Shown: piece after piece, positions 34,665 through 42,999 of the stretch
How positions within the stretch are numbered: position 1 is the first letter of the stretch
Layout of the letters: the number at the start of each line of letters is the position of its first letter
DNA from: an uncultured Veillonella sp.
GTDB taxonomy: Bacteria > Bacillota > Negativicutes > Veillonellales > Veillonellaceae
Length of the DNA stretch: 42,999 bases
Reading direction: 5' to 3'
Assembly (NCBI GenBank): GCA_934183145.1
Contig: CAKPSA010000002.1
Coordinates: 1-42,999 of the forward strand
Notes under the pieces: generated by a model
The model's database searches: none
What the model was told of the DNA's origin: nothing
The model's input: only the letters and a program-made list of their open reading frames with translations
Made by a program: the position numbers and the translations under genes

Positions 34665-35855
34665 TTATAAGCCAGCTTCAGCTTTTAAAATTGCTGCTTT
34701 GTCAGTACGTTCCCAAGGTAAATCTACATCAGTTCTACCAAAGTGACCATATGCTGCAGTTTTGCGATAATGAGGTTTTAACAAATCAAGCATTTCTATA
34801 ATACCTGCTGGACGAAGGTCGAAATGTTTCTTAACGAGTTCTTGAATTTTAGTTTCCTCAACATGACCTGTACCAAAAGTATCAACTAAGATAGATACAG
34901 GATGAGCAACGCCGATTGCGTAAGCAACTTGTACTTCACATTTATCAGCAAGACCTGCTGCAACAACGTTTTTAGCTACATAACGAGCAGCATATGCTGC
35001 AGAGCGGTCTACCTTAGATGGATCTTTACCAGAGAAAGCACCGCCGCCATGACGAGCCATACCGCCATAAGTATCTACGATGATTTTACGGCCAGTCAAA
35101 CCAGCATCACCATGAGGACCACCGATTACGAAACGGCCAGTTGGGTTGATAAAGTATTTTGTGTTTTCATCAACAAATTCAGCAGGCAATGCTGCGTCGA
35201 TAACATAGCGTTTTAAATCAGCTTTAATTTGTTCTTGAGTTACTTCAGGGCTATGTTGTGTAGAGATAACAATTGTATCAATACGTTTTGGTTTACCATC
35301 AACATATTCAACAGTAACTTGAGTTTTACCATCTGGACGAAGGTATGTTAAAGTGCCGTCTTTACGAACTTCTGTAAGACGACGGGATAAACGATGAGCC
35401 AAAGAAACAGGCATTGGCATAAGTTCAGGTGTTTCATTAGATGCATAACCGAACATCATACCTTGGTCACCAGCACCGATTTTATCTAGTGCTTCACCAT
35501 TACCATCTTTAGATTCAAGAGCTTCATCTACGCCCATAGCGATATCAGCAGATTGTTCATCAATAGAAACAAGTACACCGCAAGTGTCGCAGTCAAAGCC
35601 AAATTTTGCACGTGTATAACCAATTTCACGAACTGTATCACGTACGATGCGAGGAATATCTACATATGTATTAGTAGAAATTTCACCTACTACATGAACT
35701 AGACCAGTAGTAACTAAAGTTTCACAAGCTACACGAGCAGTTGGATCCTTTTCAATAATCGCATCCAAAACAGCGTCAGAAATTTGGTCAGCTATTTTAT
35801 CTGGATGGCCTTCAGTAACAGATTCAGAAGTAAAAAACATATGTTTTTCAGCCAT
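34665..35855 (-). CDS. metK: S-adenosylmethionine synthetase
   Basis: Makes SAM from methionine and ATP. It has 396 residues, the standard bacterial length. [20 protein letters not shown] is at 8-27, [12 protein letters not shown] is the ATP loop, and [20 protein letters not shown] and [16 protein letters not shown] are signature stretches. AGGAGG precedes the ATG. Expression is controlled by the SAM-I riboswitch upstream. The product supplies RlmN, MiaB, RsmB and the other methyltransferases in this window. Confidence 0.99.
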   Translation of the reverse strand: MAEKHMFFTSESVTEGHPDKIADQISDAVLDAIIEKDPTARVACETLVTTGLVHVVGEISTNTYVDIPRIVRDTVREIGYTRAKFGFDCDTCGVLVSIDEQSADIAMGVDEALESKDGNGEALDKIGAGDQGMMFGYASNETPELMPMPVSLAHRLSRRLTEVRKDGTLTYLRPDGKTQVTVEYVDGKPKRIDTIVISTQHSPEVTQEQIKADLKRYVIDAALPAEFVDENTKYFINPTGRFVIGGPHGDAGLTGRKIIVDTYGGMARHGGGAFSGKDPSKVDRSAAYAARYVAKNVVAAGLADKCEVQVAYAIGVAHPVSILVDTFGTGHVEETKIQELVKKHFDLRPAGIIEMLDLLKPHYRKTAAYGHFGRTDVDLPWERTDKAAILKAEAGL

Positions 35856-35872
35856 TTTATCCTCCTAATACG

Positions 35873-35903
35873 AAAAAAAGCCTCTCATGTACTCATGAGA
35901 GAC
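35873..35903 (-). terminator. SAM-controlled terminator in the metK leader
   Basis: CTCTCATG / CATGAGAG (35882-35889 with 35894-35901) form an 8-bp stem with a 4-nt loop. It is extended by a G-U and a G-C pair and followed by seven U residues. It is the expression platform of the SAM-I riboswitch and sits just before the metK ribosome binding site. Confidence 0.92.
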
Positions 35904-36008
35904 CCTCCCATCTAACGACATTTGTCATAGGAATTAGCACCTTTTCCTCTTGGAATGGTTGCTGTAGCTTCACAGGGCCTATCCCTCCACTACTCTTGAT
36001 GAGTTACA
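35904..36008 (-). promoter_or_regulatory. SAM-I (S-box) riboswitch aptamer
   Basis: The minus-strand RNA contains the S-box core: CTCATCAAGAG, GGAGGGATAGGCCC, AGCAACC and GGTGCTAATTCC, in canonical order. P1 can form from CTCATC (35998-36003) and GATGGG (35907-35912). The 5' strand extended to TGTAACTCAT can instead pair with ATGAGTACA (35888-35896), which would break the terminator. This predicts an OFF switch: high SAM favours termination. Confidence 0.97.
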
Positions 36009-36013
36009 GAAAT

Positions 36014-36042
36014 ATTATAGTGTATTTACAGTGATAAAGCAA
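36014..36042 (-). promoter_or_regulatory. metK promoter
   Basis: The -35 TTGCTT (36037-36042) and -10 TATAAT (36014-36019) have a 17-bp spacer. The start would fall just before the riboswitch P1. The promoter begins 7 nt after the transporter stop codon. Confidence 0.85.
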
Positions 36043-36049
36043 GTCATTA

Positions 36050-37714
36050 TTATATCTCTTTAGTTTCTTCTAATACTAAATCATGCTCTGCCTTATGAAG
36101 GGCACTATCAAATTTACGATACATATGATGACGACCAAGAATATCTAAAAAATCAGACTTATACATTTCGCGACGAATATCATAACTTACATCGCTTAGT
36201 AATACTTCAATATCCCTCTTCTGCAATTCTTCAATAATACTACGTAATATACGAAGTCCAGTTAAATCTACAAAAGGGACTTTTACAAAGCGAATAATCA
36301 AATATTTAGGATCTTTATGAATAGAATTTAATGCTCGATCAAAAGCACTTATAGCACCAAAAAATAAAGGCCCTTCTACGGTATATACCATAATATCAGG
36401 ATGTATTGTAATTTCGTGTTTAATCTGCTCAGATAATTCAGCACAACTTGCTTCGTGTACATCAATAGTATTAACCATTTTGCGCATGAATTGTAATACC
36501 GCAAGTACTACACCTACGTTCACAGCTACTACTAGATCTGTAAAAATTGTTAAGAAGAACGTGAGCAACAAAATTATTTGATCTGGTTTTGGCGCCAAAA
36601 TAAGCATGCGAACAAAGCGCGGTACATCACTCATATTATAGGCAACTACAAAAAGAATAGCCGCCATGGATGCCAAAGGAATGTATACAGCATAGGGTGC
36701 TAAAAACAATAAAATAATACATAAAGTTATAGCGTGAACAATTCCTGCCAATGGTGAATTACCACCTTGACGGATATTGGTTGCAGTACGTGCAATCGCA
36801 CCCGTTGATGCAATGCCACCAAATAATGGTGCAAATACATTAGCCAGTCCCTGTCCAAATAACTCAGTATTTGATTCATGTTTTGTTCCACTCATACCGT
36901 CCGCTACAACTGCCGATAATAGCGATTCTATAGCTCCCAGCATAGCAATAGTAAACGCGGGGCCAATTAAAGTTAATATTTTATCAAAGCTTAGAACCGG
37001 TATAGAAAATTCTGGTAAACCTTGAGGAATGCCTCCAAAAGCACTACCGATAGTCAATACACTAGGAAATTGATAAATGGATTGAATAATAGTTGCAATG
37101 ACCATAGCCACAATTGGGGCTGGAACCTTTTTAATATATGGGATTTTAGGTAATATTAATAATAGTGCCAAACTTAGTACTGATATCCCCAATGTTGGTA
37201 AATCTGAGTTTGGCAGTGATTGGATCATAGCCCATAATTTCTCATGAAAGTGAGCCATATAAGGTAATTGAGGAAAACCAAAGAAGTACGGCCATTGACC
37301 GACCCAAATAGTAACACCAATACCAGCTGTAAAGCCCATGATTACAGGAGCTGGAATAAATCGGATAACTGTACCTAACTTCGCCACGCTCATTAAGATA
37401 AGCATAAGGCCAGCCATCATGGTAGCAATTTGTAAACCTTCAAACCCATAGTTTACAACTATACTACTTAATAGGACGATGAAAGCCCCTGTAGGTCCAG
37501 CAATTTGTACTGGTGAACCACCAAATAAGGATACGAATATACCAGCAATAATAGCAGTATATATACCCGCTTGTGGTGTAACGCCACTAGCAATGGCAAA
37601 GGCCATCGCTAATGGTAATGCTACAACACCTACCACCAAACCAGCAACAATATTGTTACTCCATTTATCTTTGCTCAACGAGCCATCCAAATAAGCTTTT
37701 TGAATAGCAAACAT
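36050..37714 (-). CDS. SulP-family inorganic anion transporter with STAS domain
   Basis: Membrane transporter for sulfate, bicarbonate or similar anions. It has 554 residues. The N-terminal membrane domain has 10-12 or more hydrophobic segments, with family stretches PLAMAFAIASGVTPQAGIYT and GSPVQIAGPTGAFIV. A C-terminal STAS domain covers about 425-540 and includes VDLTGLRIL. The substrate is not determinable here. I start at 37714 (MFAIQKAYLDG) because GAAG lies about 8 nt upstream; starts 7-10 codons earlier are possible. It follows coaBC by 64 nt with no clear promoter between them. Confidence 0.93.
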   Translation of the reverse strand: MFAIQKAYLDGSLSKDKWSNNIVAGLVVGVVALPLAMAFAIASGVTPQAGIYTAIIAGIFVSLFGGSPVQIAGPTGAFIVLLSSIVVNYGFEGLQIATMMAGLMLILMSVAKLGTVIRFIPAPVIMGFTAGIGVTIWVGQWPYFFGFPQLPYMAHFHEKLWAMIQSLPNSDLPTLGISVLSLALLLILPKIPYIKKVPAPIVAMVIATIIQSIYQFPSVLTIGSAFGGIPQGLPEFSIPVLSFDKILTLIGPAFTIAMLGAIESLLSAVVADGMSGTKHESNTELFGQGLANVFAPLFGGIASTGAIARTATNIRQGGNSPLAGIVHAITLCIILLFLAPYAVYIPLASMAAILFVVAYNMSDVPRFVRMLILAPKPDQIILLLTFFLTIFTDLVVAVNVGVVLAVLQFMRKMVNTIDVHEASCAELSEQIKHEITIHPDIMVYTVEGPLFFGAISAFDRALNSIHKDPKYLIIRFVKVPFVDLTGLRILRSIIEELQKRDIEVLLSDVSYDIRREMYKSDFLDILGRHHMYRKFDSALHKAEHDLVLEETKEI

Positions 37715-37778
37715 ATAAATAACACTTCTTTCCATCAATTGCAAACTACAAAATGTAAGATACTATCAAATACCAGTG

Positions 37779-38972
37779 CTATTTATTTTTTACTAATTCC
37801 ACAACTTCTTTCATAATATTATGAGCTAACTCAGATTTTTTCATATTAGGCATTTCTTTTGGATCTTTATGAGGATATAAGAAGTAGCCTTCATTTGTAT
37901 CTACATTAAAACCAGCATTAGACTTACTTACATCATTGGCTACAAGCATATCTAGATTTTTTCTAGCTACCTTATCTTGACCATACTCGATTACATGTTC
38001 TGTTTCTGCTGCAAACCCCACAAGAATTTGATGGTTCTTTTTAGCACCTAAACCTTGTAGGATATCTGGATTCTTAACAAGTTCTAAAGTCATAGACTCC
38101 ATTTTTTTGATTTTTTGCTCTGCTTTGTTAAGGACTCTAAAGTCAGATACTGCAGCCGCCATAACAACTACATCTACATCATCATATCGAGATTCAACAG
38201 CATGTTGCATAGATAAAGCAGAATCAACAGGAACGAAATCTACGCCACTTGGTACAGCTAACGATGTAGGAGCACTAACTAAAATAACATTAGCCCCCAT
38301 ACGTGCTGCTTGTTCAGCAATGGCGTACCCCATTTTGCCGCTAGAGCGATTGCCAATATAACGAACAGGATCGATGTTTTCTTGCGTACCACCTGCTGTA
38401 ACAAGTACTGTGGTACCTTCAAGCTCATTAGATTTGCACATTTGCGATTCAAGCCATTCTACAATGGCTTCAGGCTCTGGTAGACGTCCTACACCAGTGA
38501 TACCACAAGCAAGCCAACCTTCAGCCGGTTCCATAATATAGTACCCCAAATCCCGTAACCCTGCTAAATTTCGCTGTGTAATCGGATTATTATACATTTC
38601 TGTATTCATGGCAGGGCAAAGATATTTTGGCGCTGTAGTAGCCATTATTGTTGTTGTTAGCATATCATCTGCAATACCGGCATAGATTTTGCCAATCACA
38701 TTTGCTGTAGCAGGTACAACCACATATGCATCTGCCCATGTTGCTAGTGCAATATGCTCCACATCCCATTGGTGTACTTGTTCAAACATGTCGATAGCTA
38801 CAGGATGTCCACTAATCTCACCAAATGTAAGTGGTGAAGCTATATGAGTGGAGTTTTCAGTCATAACAACCTTTACTTCAGCACCTTTTTTACGAAGTCG
38901 GCTTACTACTTCAATTGCCTTATACGCTGCAATACCTGCAGATACAGCGACAATGATATGTTTTCCGCGCAT
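37779..38972 (-). CDS. coaBC: Bifunctional CoaBC (phosphopantothenoylcysteine synthase/decarboxylase)
   Basis: Catalyses two steps of coenzyme A synthesis: joining cysteine to 4'-phosphopantothenate (CoaB) and decarboxylating the product (CoaC). It has 397 residues. The N-terminal flavin-dependent CoaC half has [28 protein letters not shown] and [11 protein letters not shown]. The C-terminal CoaB half has [20 protein letters not shown], then GKMGYAIA, and [13 protein letters not shown] lies 7 nt before the ATG. It lies downstream of rpoZ, as in many Firmicutes, but is separated from it by a strong inverted repeat. Confidence 0.97.
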   Translation of the reverse strand: MRGKHIIVAVSAGIAAYKAIEVVSRLRKKGAEVKVVMTENSTHIASPLTFGEISGHPVAIDMFEQVHQWDVEHIALATWADAYVVVPATANVIGKIYAGIADDMLTTTIMATTAPKYLCPAMNTEMYNNPITQRNLAGLRDLGYYIMEPAEGWLACGITGVGRLPEPEAIVEWLESQMCKSNELEGTTVLVTAGGTQENIDPVRYIGNRSSGKMGYAIAEQAARMGANVILVSAPTSLAVPSGVDFVPVDSALSMQHAVESRYDDVDVVVMAAAVSDFRVLNKAEQKIKKMESMTLELVKNPDILQGLGAKKNHQILVGFAAETEHVIEYGQDKVARKNLDMLVANDVSKSNAGFNVDTNEGYFLYPHKDPKEMPNMKKSELAHNIMKEVVELVKNK

Positions 38973-38983
38973 GTTCTTCTCCT

Positions 38984-39019
38984 TTTAAAAATTCCTTGTA
39001 TCAAGGATACAAGGAATTT
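38984..39019 (-). terminator. Inverted repeat between rpoZ and coaBC
   Basis: A perfect 14-bp stem (38989-39002 with 39006-39019) has a 3-nt loop. On the minus strand it ends in TTTTT followed by AAAA. It starts 7 nt after the rpoZ stop, and the coaBC ribosome binding site comes directly after it. Either partial termination or an RNA processing or stability element is plausible. Confidence 0.65.
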
Positions 39020-39026
39020 ATTAATC

Positions 39027-39242
39027 TTATTTAATGCCTTCTTTAGTGCGTTTATAAGTCACTTCACCTTCGGCAATTTCATAGAATGCCAAGGATACAG
39101 GCTTGTCAGTTGCATGTGTAGATTCAGCTAAGCATGGTTCACCATCTGTTAATTCACGAGCCCGTTTAGCTGCTAATGTTACCAAAGTATATTTACTATC
39201 TACTTGATTTTCCAATTTTTTCAATGGAGGTTTTACCATCAT
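39027..39242 (-). CDS. rpoZ: RNA polymerase omega subunit
   Basis: Small subunit that helps assemble RNA polymerase and, in some bacteria, binds ppGpp. It has 71 residues. The family core KYTLVTLAAKRARELTDG is at about 17-34, followed by KPVSLAFYEIAEGEV. I start at the first of two adjacent ATGs (39242), with GGAG about 10 nt upstream. The same frame runs 44 codons further up as an artefact across gmk. The next gene upstream is gmk, the usual arrangement. Confidence 0.94.
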   Translation of the reverse strand: MMVKPPLKKLENQVDSKYTLVTLAAKRARELTDGEPCLAESTHATDKPVSLAFYEIAEGEVTYKRTKEGIK

Positions 39243-39246
39243 ACTA

Positions 39247-39876
39247 TCACTTCTCCTTAGACTCTTGATACTGTTTATAAATAAATTGAATTTGCTCTTT
39301 ATTACGACTAATCTTACAGGATTCAGCTCGTAAGATAGAAGCAACCTTCTCGGATGCCTCTGAAAGATCATCATTTACAACTATATAGTCATAACGATGG
39401 GCTAATGCCAATTCAGAACAAGCTAGTGACAGCCGTTTATCAATAACTTCTTTCGCATCTGTACCGCGGTTGTGTAAACGCTCAGATAACTCAGTTAAAG
39501 ACGGTGGCACTATATAAATAAATACAGCATCACTAAAACGTTCCTTAACCTGCATAGCACCTTGAATATCAATTTCTAACAGTACACTTTTACCGTCATC
39601 TAATAAATCCATTACATGTTGTTTTGGTGTACCATAGTAATTATCATAAACTTTTGCATATTCTAAAAATGCATCTTCACTTAATAGAGATTCAAACTCT
39701 TCTTTTGAGCGAAAGAAATAATTAACCCCTTCCACTTCACCAACACGTGGTGCCCGTGTTGTCATAGAAACGGAATAAACTAGATTAGGCATTTCCTTTC
39801 GAATATTCGCACAAATCGTACCTTTACCTGCGCCAGATGGCCCGGATATAACGATTAATAATCCTCTGTCTGACAT
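39247..39876 (-). CDS. gmk: Guanylate kinase
   Basis: Phosphorylates GMP to GDP. It has 209 residues. P-loop SGPSGAGKGT is near residue 11, SVSMTTRAPRVGEVEGVNYF is the GMP-binding region, and EIDIQGAMQVKE follows. The protein is full length. AGGAGT precedes the ATG. Its 3' end holds the rpoZ ribosome binding site. Confidence 0.98.
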   Translation of the reverse strand: MSDRGLLIVISGPSGAGKGTICANIRKEMPNLVYSVSMTTRAPRVGEVEGVNYFFRSKEEFESLLSEDAFLEYAKVYDNYYGTPKQHVMDLLDDGKSVLLEIDIQGAMQVKERFSDAVFIYIVPPSLTELSERLHNRGTDAKEVIDKRLSLACSELALAHRYDYIVVNDDLSEASEKVASILRAESCKISRNKEQIQFIYKQYQESKEK

Positions 39877-39884
39877 ATGTACTC

Positions 39885-40154
39885 CTATGATTCTACTGTA
39901 TCTTCGTCTACATCATATTGCACAAGTCGATGTGCTACGGTTTCTGGTTGAATTGCAGATAATACAATTTGACCACTATCCATAACTAATACAGCACGAG
40001 TCTTTCGACCATATGTAGCATCAATGAGCAGGCCCTTATCACGTGCATCTTGAACCATACGTTTAATAGGTGCAGATTCAGGACTAATGATAGCCATAAC
40101 ACGGTTAGCAGATACCATATTACCAAAGCCTATATTCAATAATTGAATACTCAT
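39885..40154 (-). CDS. remA: Extracellular matrix regulator RemA (DUF370)
   Basis: Small DNA-binding regulator. In B. subtilis RemA forms rings that activate biofilm matrix and osmoprotection operons. It has 89 residues with the family stretch [20 protein letters not shown] at the N-terminus, the block [20 protein letters not shown], and [26 protein letters not shown] lies upstream of the ATG. The position between yicC and gmk is the classic location. What it controls in this organism cannot be read here. Confidence 0.93.
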   Translation of the reverse strand: MSIQLLNIGFGNMVSANRVMAIISPESAPIKRMVQDARDKGLLIDATYGRKTRAVLVMDSGQIVLSAIQPETVAHRLVQYDVDEDTVES

Positions 40155-40168
40155 TTATGGACCTCCTA

Positions 40169-41050
40169 TTACTCTACATTCTGTACTTGTTCTCTAATTT
40201 TTTCTAACTCACATTTAAGTTGAACCACAAATTCTGTAATACTTGAATCCATAGCTTTGGAACCAATTGTATTCACTTCACGATTCATTTCTTGCAAAAT
40301 AAAGTCCACCTTACGACCGATGGAATTCTCATCTACAAGTGTGTTTTTTAATTGTACCACATGTGAGGTGAATCGGACAATCTCTTCCGTAATATCAGTC
40401 TTATCAGCTAGTAAAGCTATTTCCTGCAAAAAACGATCTTCACTGATACTCGATTCCAAAGAAACTAGGTACTCTTGAATTTTACCTTTTATATGCTCCC
40501 GATATGCTTCTACGGCTCCCGCCTTATTCTCATCAATGTGTTTGATGACATTTTCTAAGGTAGAGATACGTGATAATAAATCTTGTTCAATATGTTTACC
40601 TTCCACCGTACGCATTGCTATTAGAGCATCTAATGCTTGAGTTGTAGATTCTTTTACTATTTCTGAAAGCACATCCTCTGCAATCGGTGTGTCTTGTTGT
40701 TGAATCCATTCATTAGAAATAGAATTGACCGCTTGTAAAGGAACCTTTTTAGGGTCATCATAAAACTCTTCTTGAACAAGTAGTTCTTGTATCTGTTTTC
40801 TCAATACACTATTTATTGTAAAGGTCTTAGGTCGCTCTCCCGCATCCTGAATAGAAACCGATACTTCGACCTTACCGCGGGTAATTCGATCTTGTACTAA
40901 TCCGCGAATAATGGTTTCAAAAGGGTTTATTTGCTTTGGACTACGTATAAATAAATCAAGAAATCGCGCATTTACGGACTTTATTTCTACCGTGCAGGTA
41001 ATGCCATCTTTGGTTGCCGTGCCAGAACCAAAACCGGTCATACTTTTCAT
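40169..41050 (-). CDS. yicC: YicC-family endoribonuclease
   Basis: A 293-residue member of the YicC/YloC family, reported as endoribonucleases in other bacteria. It begins MKSMTGFGSGTATKDG, contains EIKSVNARFLDLFIR and ends with EIVRFTSHV, GRKVDFILQEMNREVNTIGS and KCELEKIREQVQNVE, the C-terminal domain with its acidic catalytic residues. AAGGAGG precedes the ATG. It heads the remA-gmk-rpoZ-coaBC run and is divergent from rqcH. Confidence 0.96.
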   Translation of the reverse strand: MKSMTGFGSGTATKDGITCTVEIKSVNARFLDLFIRSPKQINPFETIIRGLVQDRITRGKVEVSVSIQDAGERPKTFTINSVLRKQIQELLVQEEFYDDPKKVPLQAVNSISNEWIQQQDTPIAEDVLSEIVKESTTQALDALIAMRTVEGKHIEQDLLSRISTLENVIKHIDENKAGAVEAYREHIKGKIQEYLVSLESSISEDRFLQEIALLADKTDITEEIVRFTSHVVQLKNTLVDENSIGRKVDFILQEMNREVNTIGSKAMDSSITEFVVQLKCELEKIREQVQNVE

Positions 41051-41089
41051 GTGATATCCTCCTTAGCAGTTTTTATTATTGTACCACGA

Positions 41090-41095
41090 ATTATA
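41090..41095 (-). promoter_or_regulatory. Probable -10 of the yicC operon promoter
   Basis: Consensus TATAAT on the minus strand, about 40 nt before the yicC start. No good -35 is visible: the best is TTCTTA at 41114-41119, with an 18-bp spacer. Confidence 0.45.
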
Positions 41096-41133
41096 CATTC
41101 CGTGTTTAAATACTAAGAATTATATGTACATTA

Positions 41134-41142
41134 TGTTATACT
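41134..41142 (+). promoter_or_regulatory. Probable extended -10 promoter of rqcH
   Basis: TGtTATACT is an extended -10 element (TG at 41134-41135, hexamer at 41137-41142). There is no clear -35, as is usual for extended -10 promoters. It would give a 5' leader of about 29 nt. Confidence 0.5.
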
Positions 41143-41177
41143 AAACTATACTTCTAAATAAAATTGAAAGGAGTACT

Positions 41178-42893
41178 ATGAATTTAGACGGACTTACCAT
41201 GTCTGTTCTCGCAAAAGAATTAAATGAGCGATTACAAACAGGTCAAATACAAAAATTATATCAAATAGATAAAACTACATTACTATTTAAAATTCGTGCA
41301 CTTAACGAAGATCAAAGCCTAGTCATCACTGTTGGTGCAACCCCTGCAATGTATCTCAGCAAACCTCTTCAAGATTTACCAAAGAAACCTAGTTCACTAT
41401 GTATGTTCTTACGTAAACATATCGAAGGTAGCCGCATTGTAAAAGTAGAACAAATTAATGGGGACCGGATCATGTGTATCCAAACGGATAAGCTTGAAAT
41501 GGATGGCTCTATTACAAGTACATTTATCTATGTAGAATTAATGGGCAAATATTCAAACTGTATCTTTGTACAAGATGGAGTTATATTAGAATCCTTAATT
41601 CATGTATCACCTTTAATGAATCGTGAACGATCCATTAGCCCGAAACTACACTATGAATTACCACCCAATGCTAATCGTGTAAGTTTGATGGACTTCGATT
41701 ATGATGAAATCAAAAATCTACTTACCTCCTTTGGTAATGGTACTGTACAACAATCTATACGGGCCATATTTAACGGCTTTGGTAAACCCTTATTAGATGA
41801 AGTACTATGGTCTTCAAAACTTAGTGGCGATGAATTAATTACTGATCTAAATGCCACTCAAGTAGATGAATTGGCGAAGGCATTATATGATCTAAAAGTA
41901 AAACTAAAAGAAAGTAATGGGTTACTTGCATTACTTAATGATAATAATAAAAAGGCTCACGCAACCTTTACATTACACAACTATAAAGTACTTAAAGAAT
42001 ATAATACAATTTCAGAAGCACTAGAAGAATCGATTCATAATACAAAATCAATACACACTGCTGATAAAGAATTAGAAAAGATCTTAACAGCAGCTATCAA
42101 GAAAGAAGAGGTTCGTCACAAAAAAATCAAAGATGAATTAGATGATACCAATAAAATGGATACCTATAAACTATATGGCGATATCTTAATGATCAATGCT
42201 CACTTACAGGTACAATATGAACCTTCTATTCAATTGCCAAATCTTCTCTCTGAAGAAGGAGAGTTATTAACTATACCCTTAAAGCCAAATCTTACTATTG
42301 TAGAAAACGGTCAATGGTATTATAAACTCTATACGAAATTAAAAAATCGTATGGTTAGCGGCGAATATCAACTTAATGCTAGTACTACAAAACTTGAATA
42401 TCTCAAATCGATTTTATATAGTATTTCATTAGCTACTACCCGTGAAAGCCTAGAGGAAATTCGTAAAGAGTGTATGGATGCAGGTATTATAAAAAAATCT
42501 AAAAAGCCCCTATCTTACAAGCTAGGCAAATCCAATTACATTCATTTAACCATTGATGAAGGCGAAATATTTATTGGTCGTAACAATCAACAAAACGAAT
42601 ATTTAACACATCGGTTTGCAAAACCAACCGATATTTGGTTCCATACACAAGATATTCAAGGCTCTCATCTCATATTAAGACTCAATGTAGAGCCAGATGA
42701 TATGATTTTATCTAAAGTTGCTCAATACGCAGCATATTTTAGTAAGGCTCGCGAAACTAGTAAAGTGCCTGTGGACTACACATATATTAAAAATATCAAA
42801 AAACCACCTGGATCTCCTCTTGGATTTGTTATTTTTAATACCCATCAAACAATGATAGTAGAGCCTAAAAAACCCGATGATTATACTGAATAA
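41178..42893 (+). CDS. rqcH: RqcH (NFACT-family, Rqc2 homologue)
   Basis: Ribosome quality-control factor that binds obstructed 50S subunits and adds alanine tails to stalled peptides. It is often annotated as fibronectin-binding protein. It has 571 residues. The NFACT-N domain (about 1-220) has the catalytic D96-R97 pair in INGDRI. A helical and coiled-coil middle follows (about 220-430). The NFACT-R domain (about 455-571) has GRNNQQNEYLTHRFAKPTD, then IWFHTQDIQGSHLIL. AAAGGAG precedes the ATG by 6 nt. It is the only plus-strand gene in the window and is monocistronic. Confidence 0.95.
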   Translation: MNLDGLTMSVLAKELNERLQTGQIQKLYQIDKTTLLFKIRALNEDQSLVITVGATPAMYLSKPLQDLPKKPSSLCMFLRKHIEGSRIVKVEQINGDRIMCIQTDKLEMDGSITSTFIYVELMGKYSNCIFVQDGVILESLIHVSPLMNRERSISPKLHYELPPNANRVSLMDFDYDEIKNLLTSFGNGTVQQSIRAIFNGFGKPLLDEVLWSSKLSGDELITDLNATQVDELAKALYDLKVKLKESNGLLALLNDNNKKAHATFTLHNYKVLKEYNTISEALEESIHNTKSIHTADKELEKILTAAIKKEEVRHKKIKDELDDTNKMDTYKLYGDILMINAHLQVQYEPSIQLPNLLSEEGELLTIPLKPNLTIVENGQWYYKLYTKLKNRMVSGEYQLNASTTKLEYLKSILYSISLATTRESLEEIRKECMDAGIIKKSKKPLSYKLGKSNYIHLTIDEGEIFIGRNNQQNEYLTHRFAKPTDIWFHTQDIQGSHLILRLNVEPDDMILSKVAQYAAYFSKARETSKVPVDYTYIKNIKKPPGSPLGFVIFNTHQTMIVEPKKPDDYTE

Positions 42894-42927
42894 AAAAGAA
42901 GCGAAGGAAATCCTTCGCTTCTTTTTT
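42892..42927. terminator. Bidirectional terminator between rqcH and the next gene
   Basis: GAAGCGAAGG / CCTTCGCTTC (42898-42907 with 42912-42921) form a 10-bp stem with a 4-nt loop. It is flanked by six A residues before and six T residues after, so it can end transcription of rqcH on the plus strand and of the converging minus-strand gene. Confidence 0.93.
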
Positions 42928-42934
42928 ATTTATA

Positions 42935-42999
42935 TTATTGGTTTTCTTCTGTACGTTGTTCAGTTTGTTTCAAACTTTCACGATTTTGACGTAAGCTTT
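42935..42999 (-). CDS. C-terminal end of an unidentified protein
   Basis: An open minus-strand frame runs in from the window edge and ends with a TAA at 42935-42937, just before the shared terminator. Twenty-one residues are visible, rich in Gln, Glu and Arg (ending KQTEQRTEENQ). They are too few and too low in complexity to name a family. Confidence 0.6.
   Translation of the reverse strand, partial: SLRQNRESLKQTEQRTEENQ

Noticed and set aside
34664..34669. TATAAT at the metK stop as a priA promoter
   Set aside because: No -35 is found 16-18 bp upstream, and a transcript from it would run straight into the metK terminator hairpin.
39243..39374. N-terminal extension of the omega subunit
   Set aside because: The extra 44 codons are a chance frame over gmk. 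Omega normally starts at the conserved short N-terminus, and GGAG is just before it.
1..42999. Mobile elements, CRISPR arrays, prophage or genomic island
   Set aside because: No transposase, integrase, repeat-spacer pattern, att-like repeat or shift in base composition was seen. Gene order is core-like throughout.

Overview
The window is a dense, AT-rich piece of bacterial core chromosome, almost all of it read from the minus strand. The gene set points to a Firmicute of the Negativicutes, and Veillonella is my best guess. The pointers are a PASTA kinase with a PP2C phosphatase, RemA, RqcH, the YicC-RemA-Gmk-RpoZ-CoaBC order, a SAM-I riboswitch on metK, MutL with an endonuclease motif, and the rpsB-tsf-pyrH-frr-uppS-cdsA-dxr-rseP-ispG-proS order. 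The genus is inferred from overall protein character, not from a database search. I see no insertion sequence, prophage, CRISPR array, tRNA or rRNA.

Layout from high to low coordinates, which is the direction of minus-strand transcription: (1) 42935-42999, the tail of an unknown minus-strand gene, facing plus-strand rqcH across a shared terminator. (2) 41050-36050: yicC, remA, gmk, rpoZ, a hairpin, coaBC and a SulP anion transporter, divergent from rqcH. (3) 36042-34623: the metK unit with promoter, SAM-I riboswitch and both terminators. (4) 34603-23420: priA, def, fmt, a DUF116 membrane protein, rsmB, rlmN, prpC, prkC, rsgA and rpe. These genes overlap or nearly touch and end in a 15-bp inverted repeat. 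(5) 23417-13547: rpsB with a structured leader, tsf with its own promoter, then pyrH, frr, a small unknown gene, uppS, cdsA, dxr, rseP, ispG and proS, ending in a strong terminator. (6) 13536-2765: a promoter, then PHP, a P-loop/Asp23-like protein, miaB, mutS, mutL, an RsmJ-like methyltransferase, miaA and a YnbB-like PLP enzyme, then a terminator. (7) 2753-1: promoter, a highly structured leader, mnmA and the start of lepA.

Functionally the window joins translation (S2, EF-Ts, RRF, Fmt, Def, RsgA, RlmN, RsmB, LepA, ProS), tRNA modification (MnmA, MiaA, MiaB), mismatch repair (MutS, MutL), isoprenoid and envelope lipid supply (Dxr, IspG, UppS, CdsA), and signalling (PrkC, PrpC).

The most unusual signal is the roughly 115-nt mnmA leader. 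It reads as five back-to-back hairpins. Two of them form a tandem 17-nt unit whose loops match the anticodon loops of tRNA-Lys(UUU) and tRNA-Glu(UUC), both substrates of MnmA. This suggests an undescribed tRNA-mimic autoregulatory leader. Other points worth checking are a hairpin between the lepA ribosome binding site and its start codon, a SAM-I switch in which the antiterminator uses the 5' strand of P1, a structured rpsB leader, and an 83-residue unknown gene between frr and uppS.
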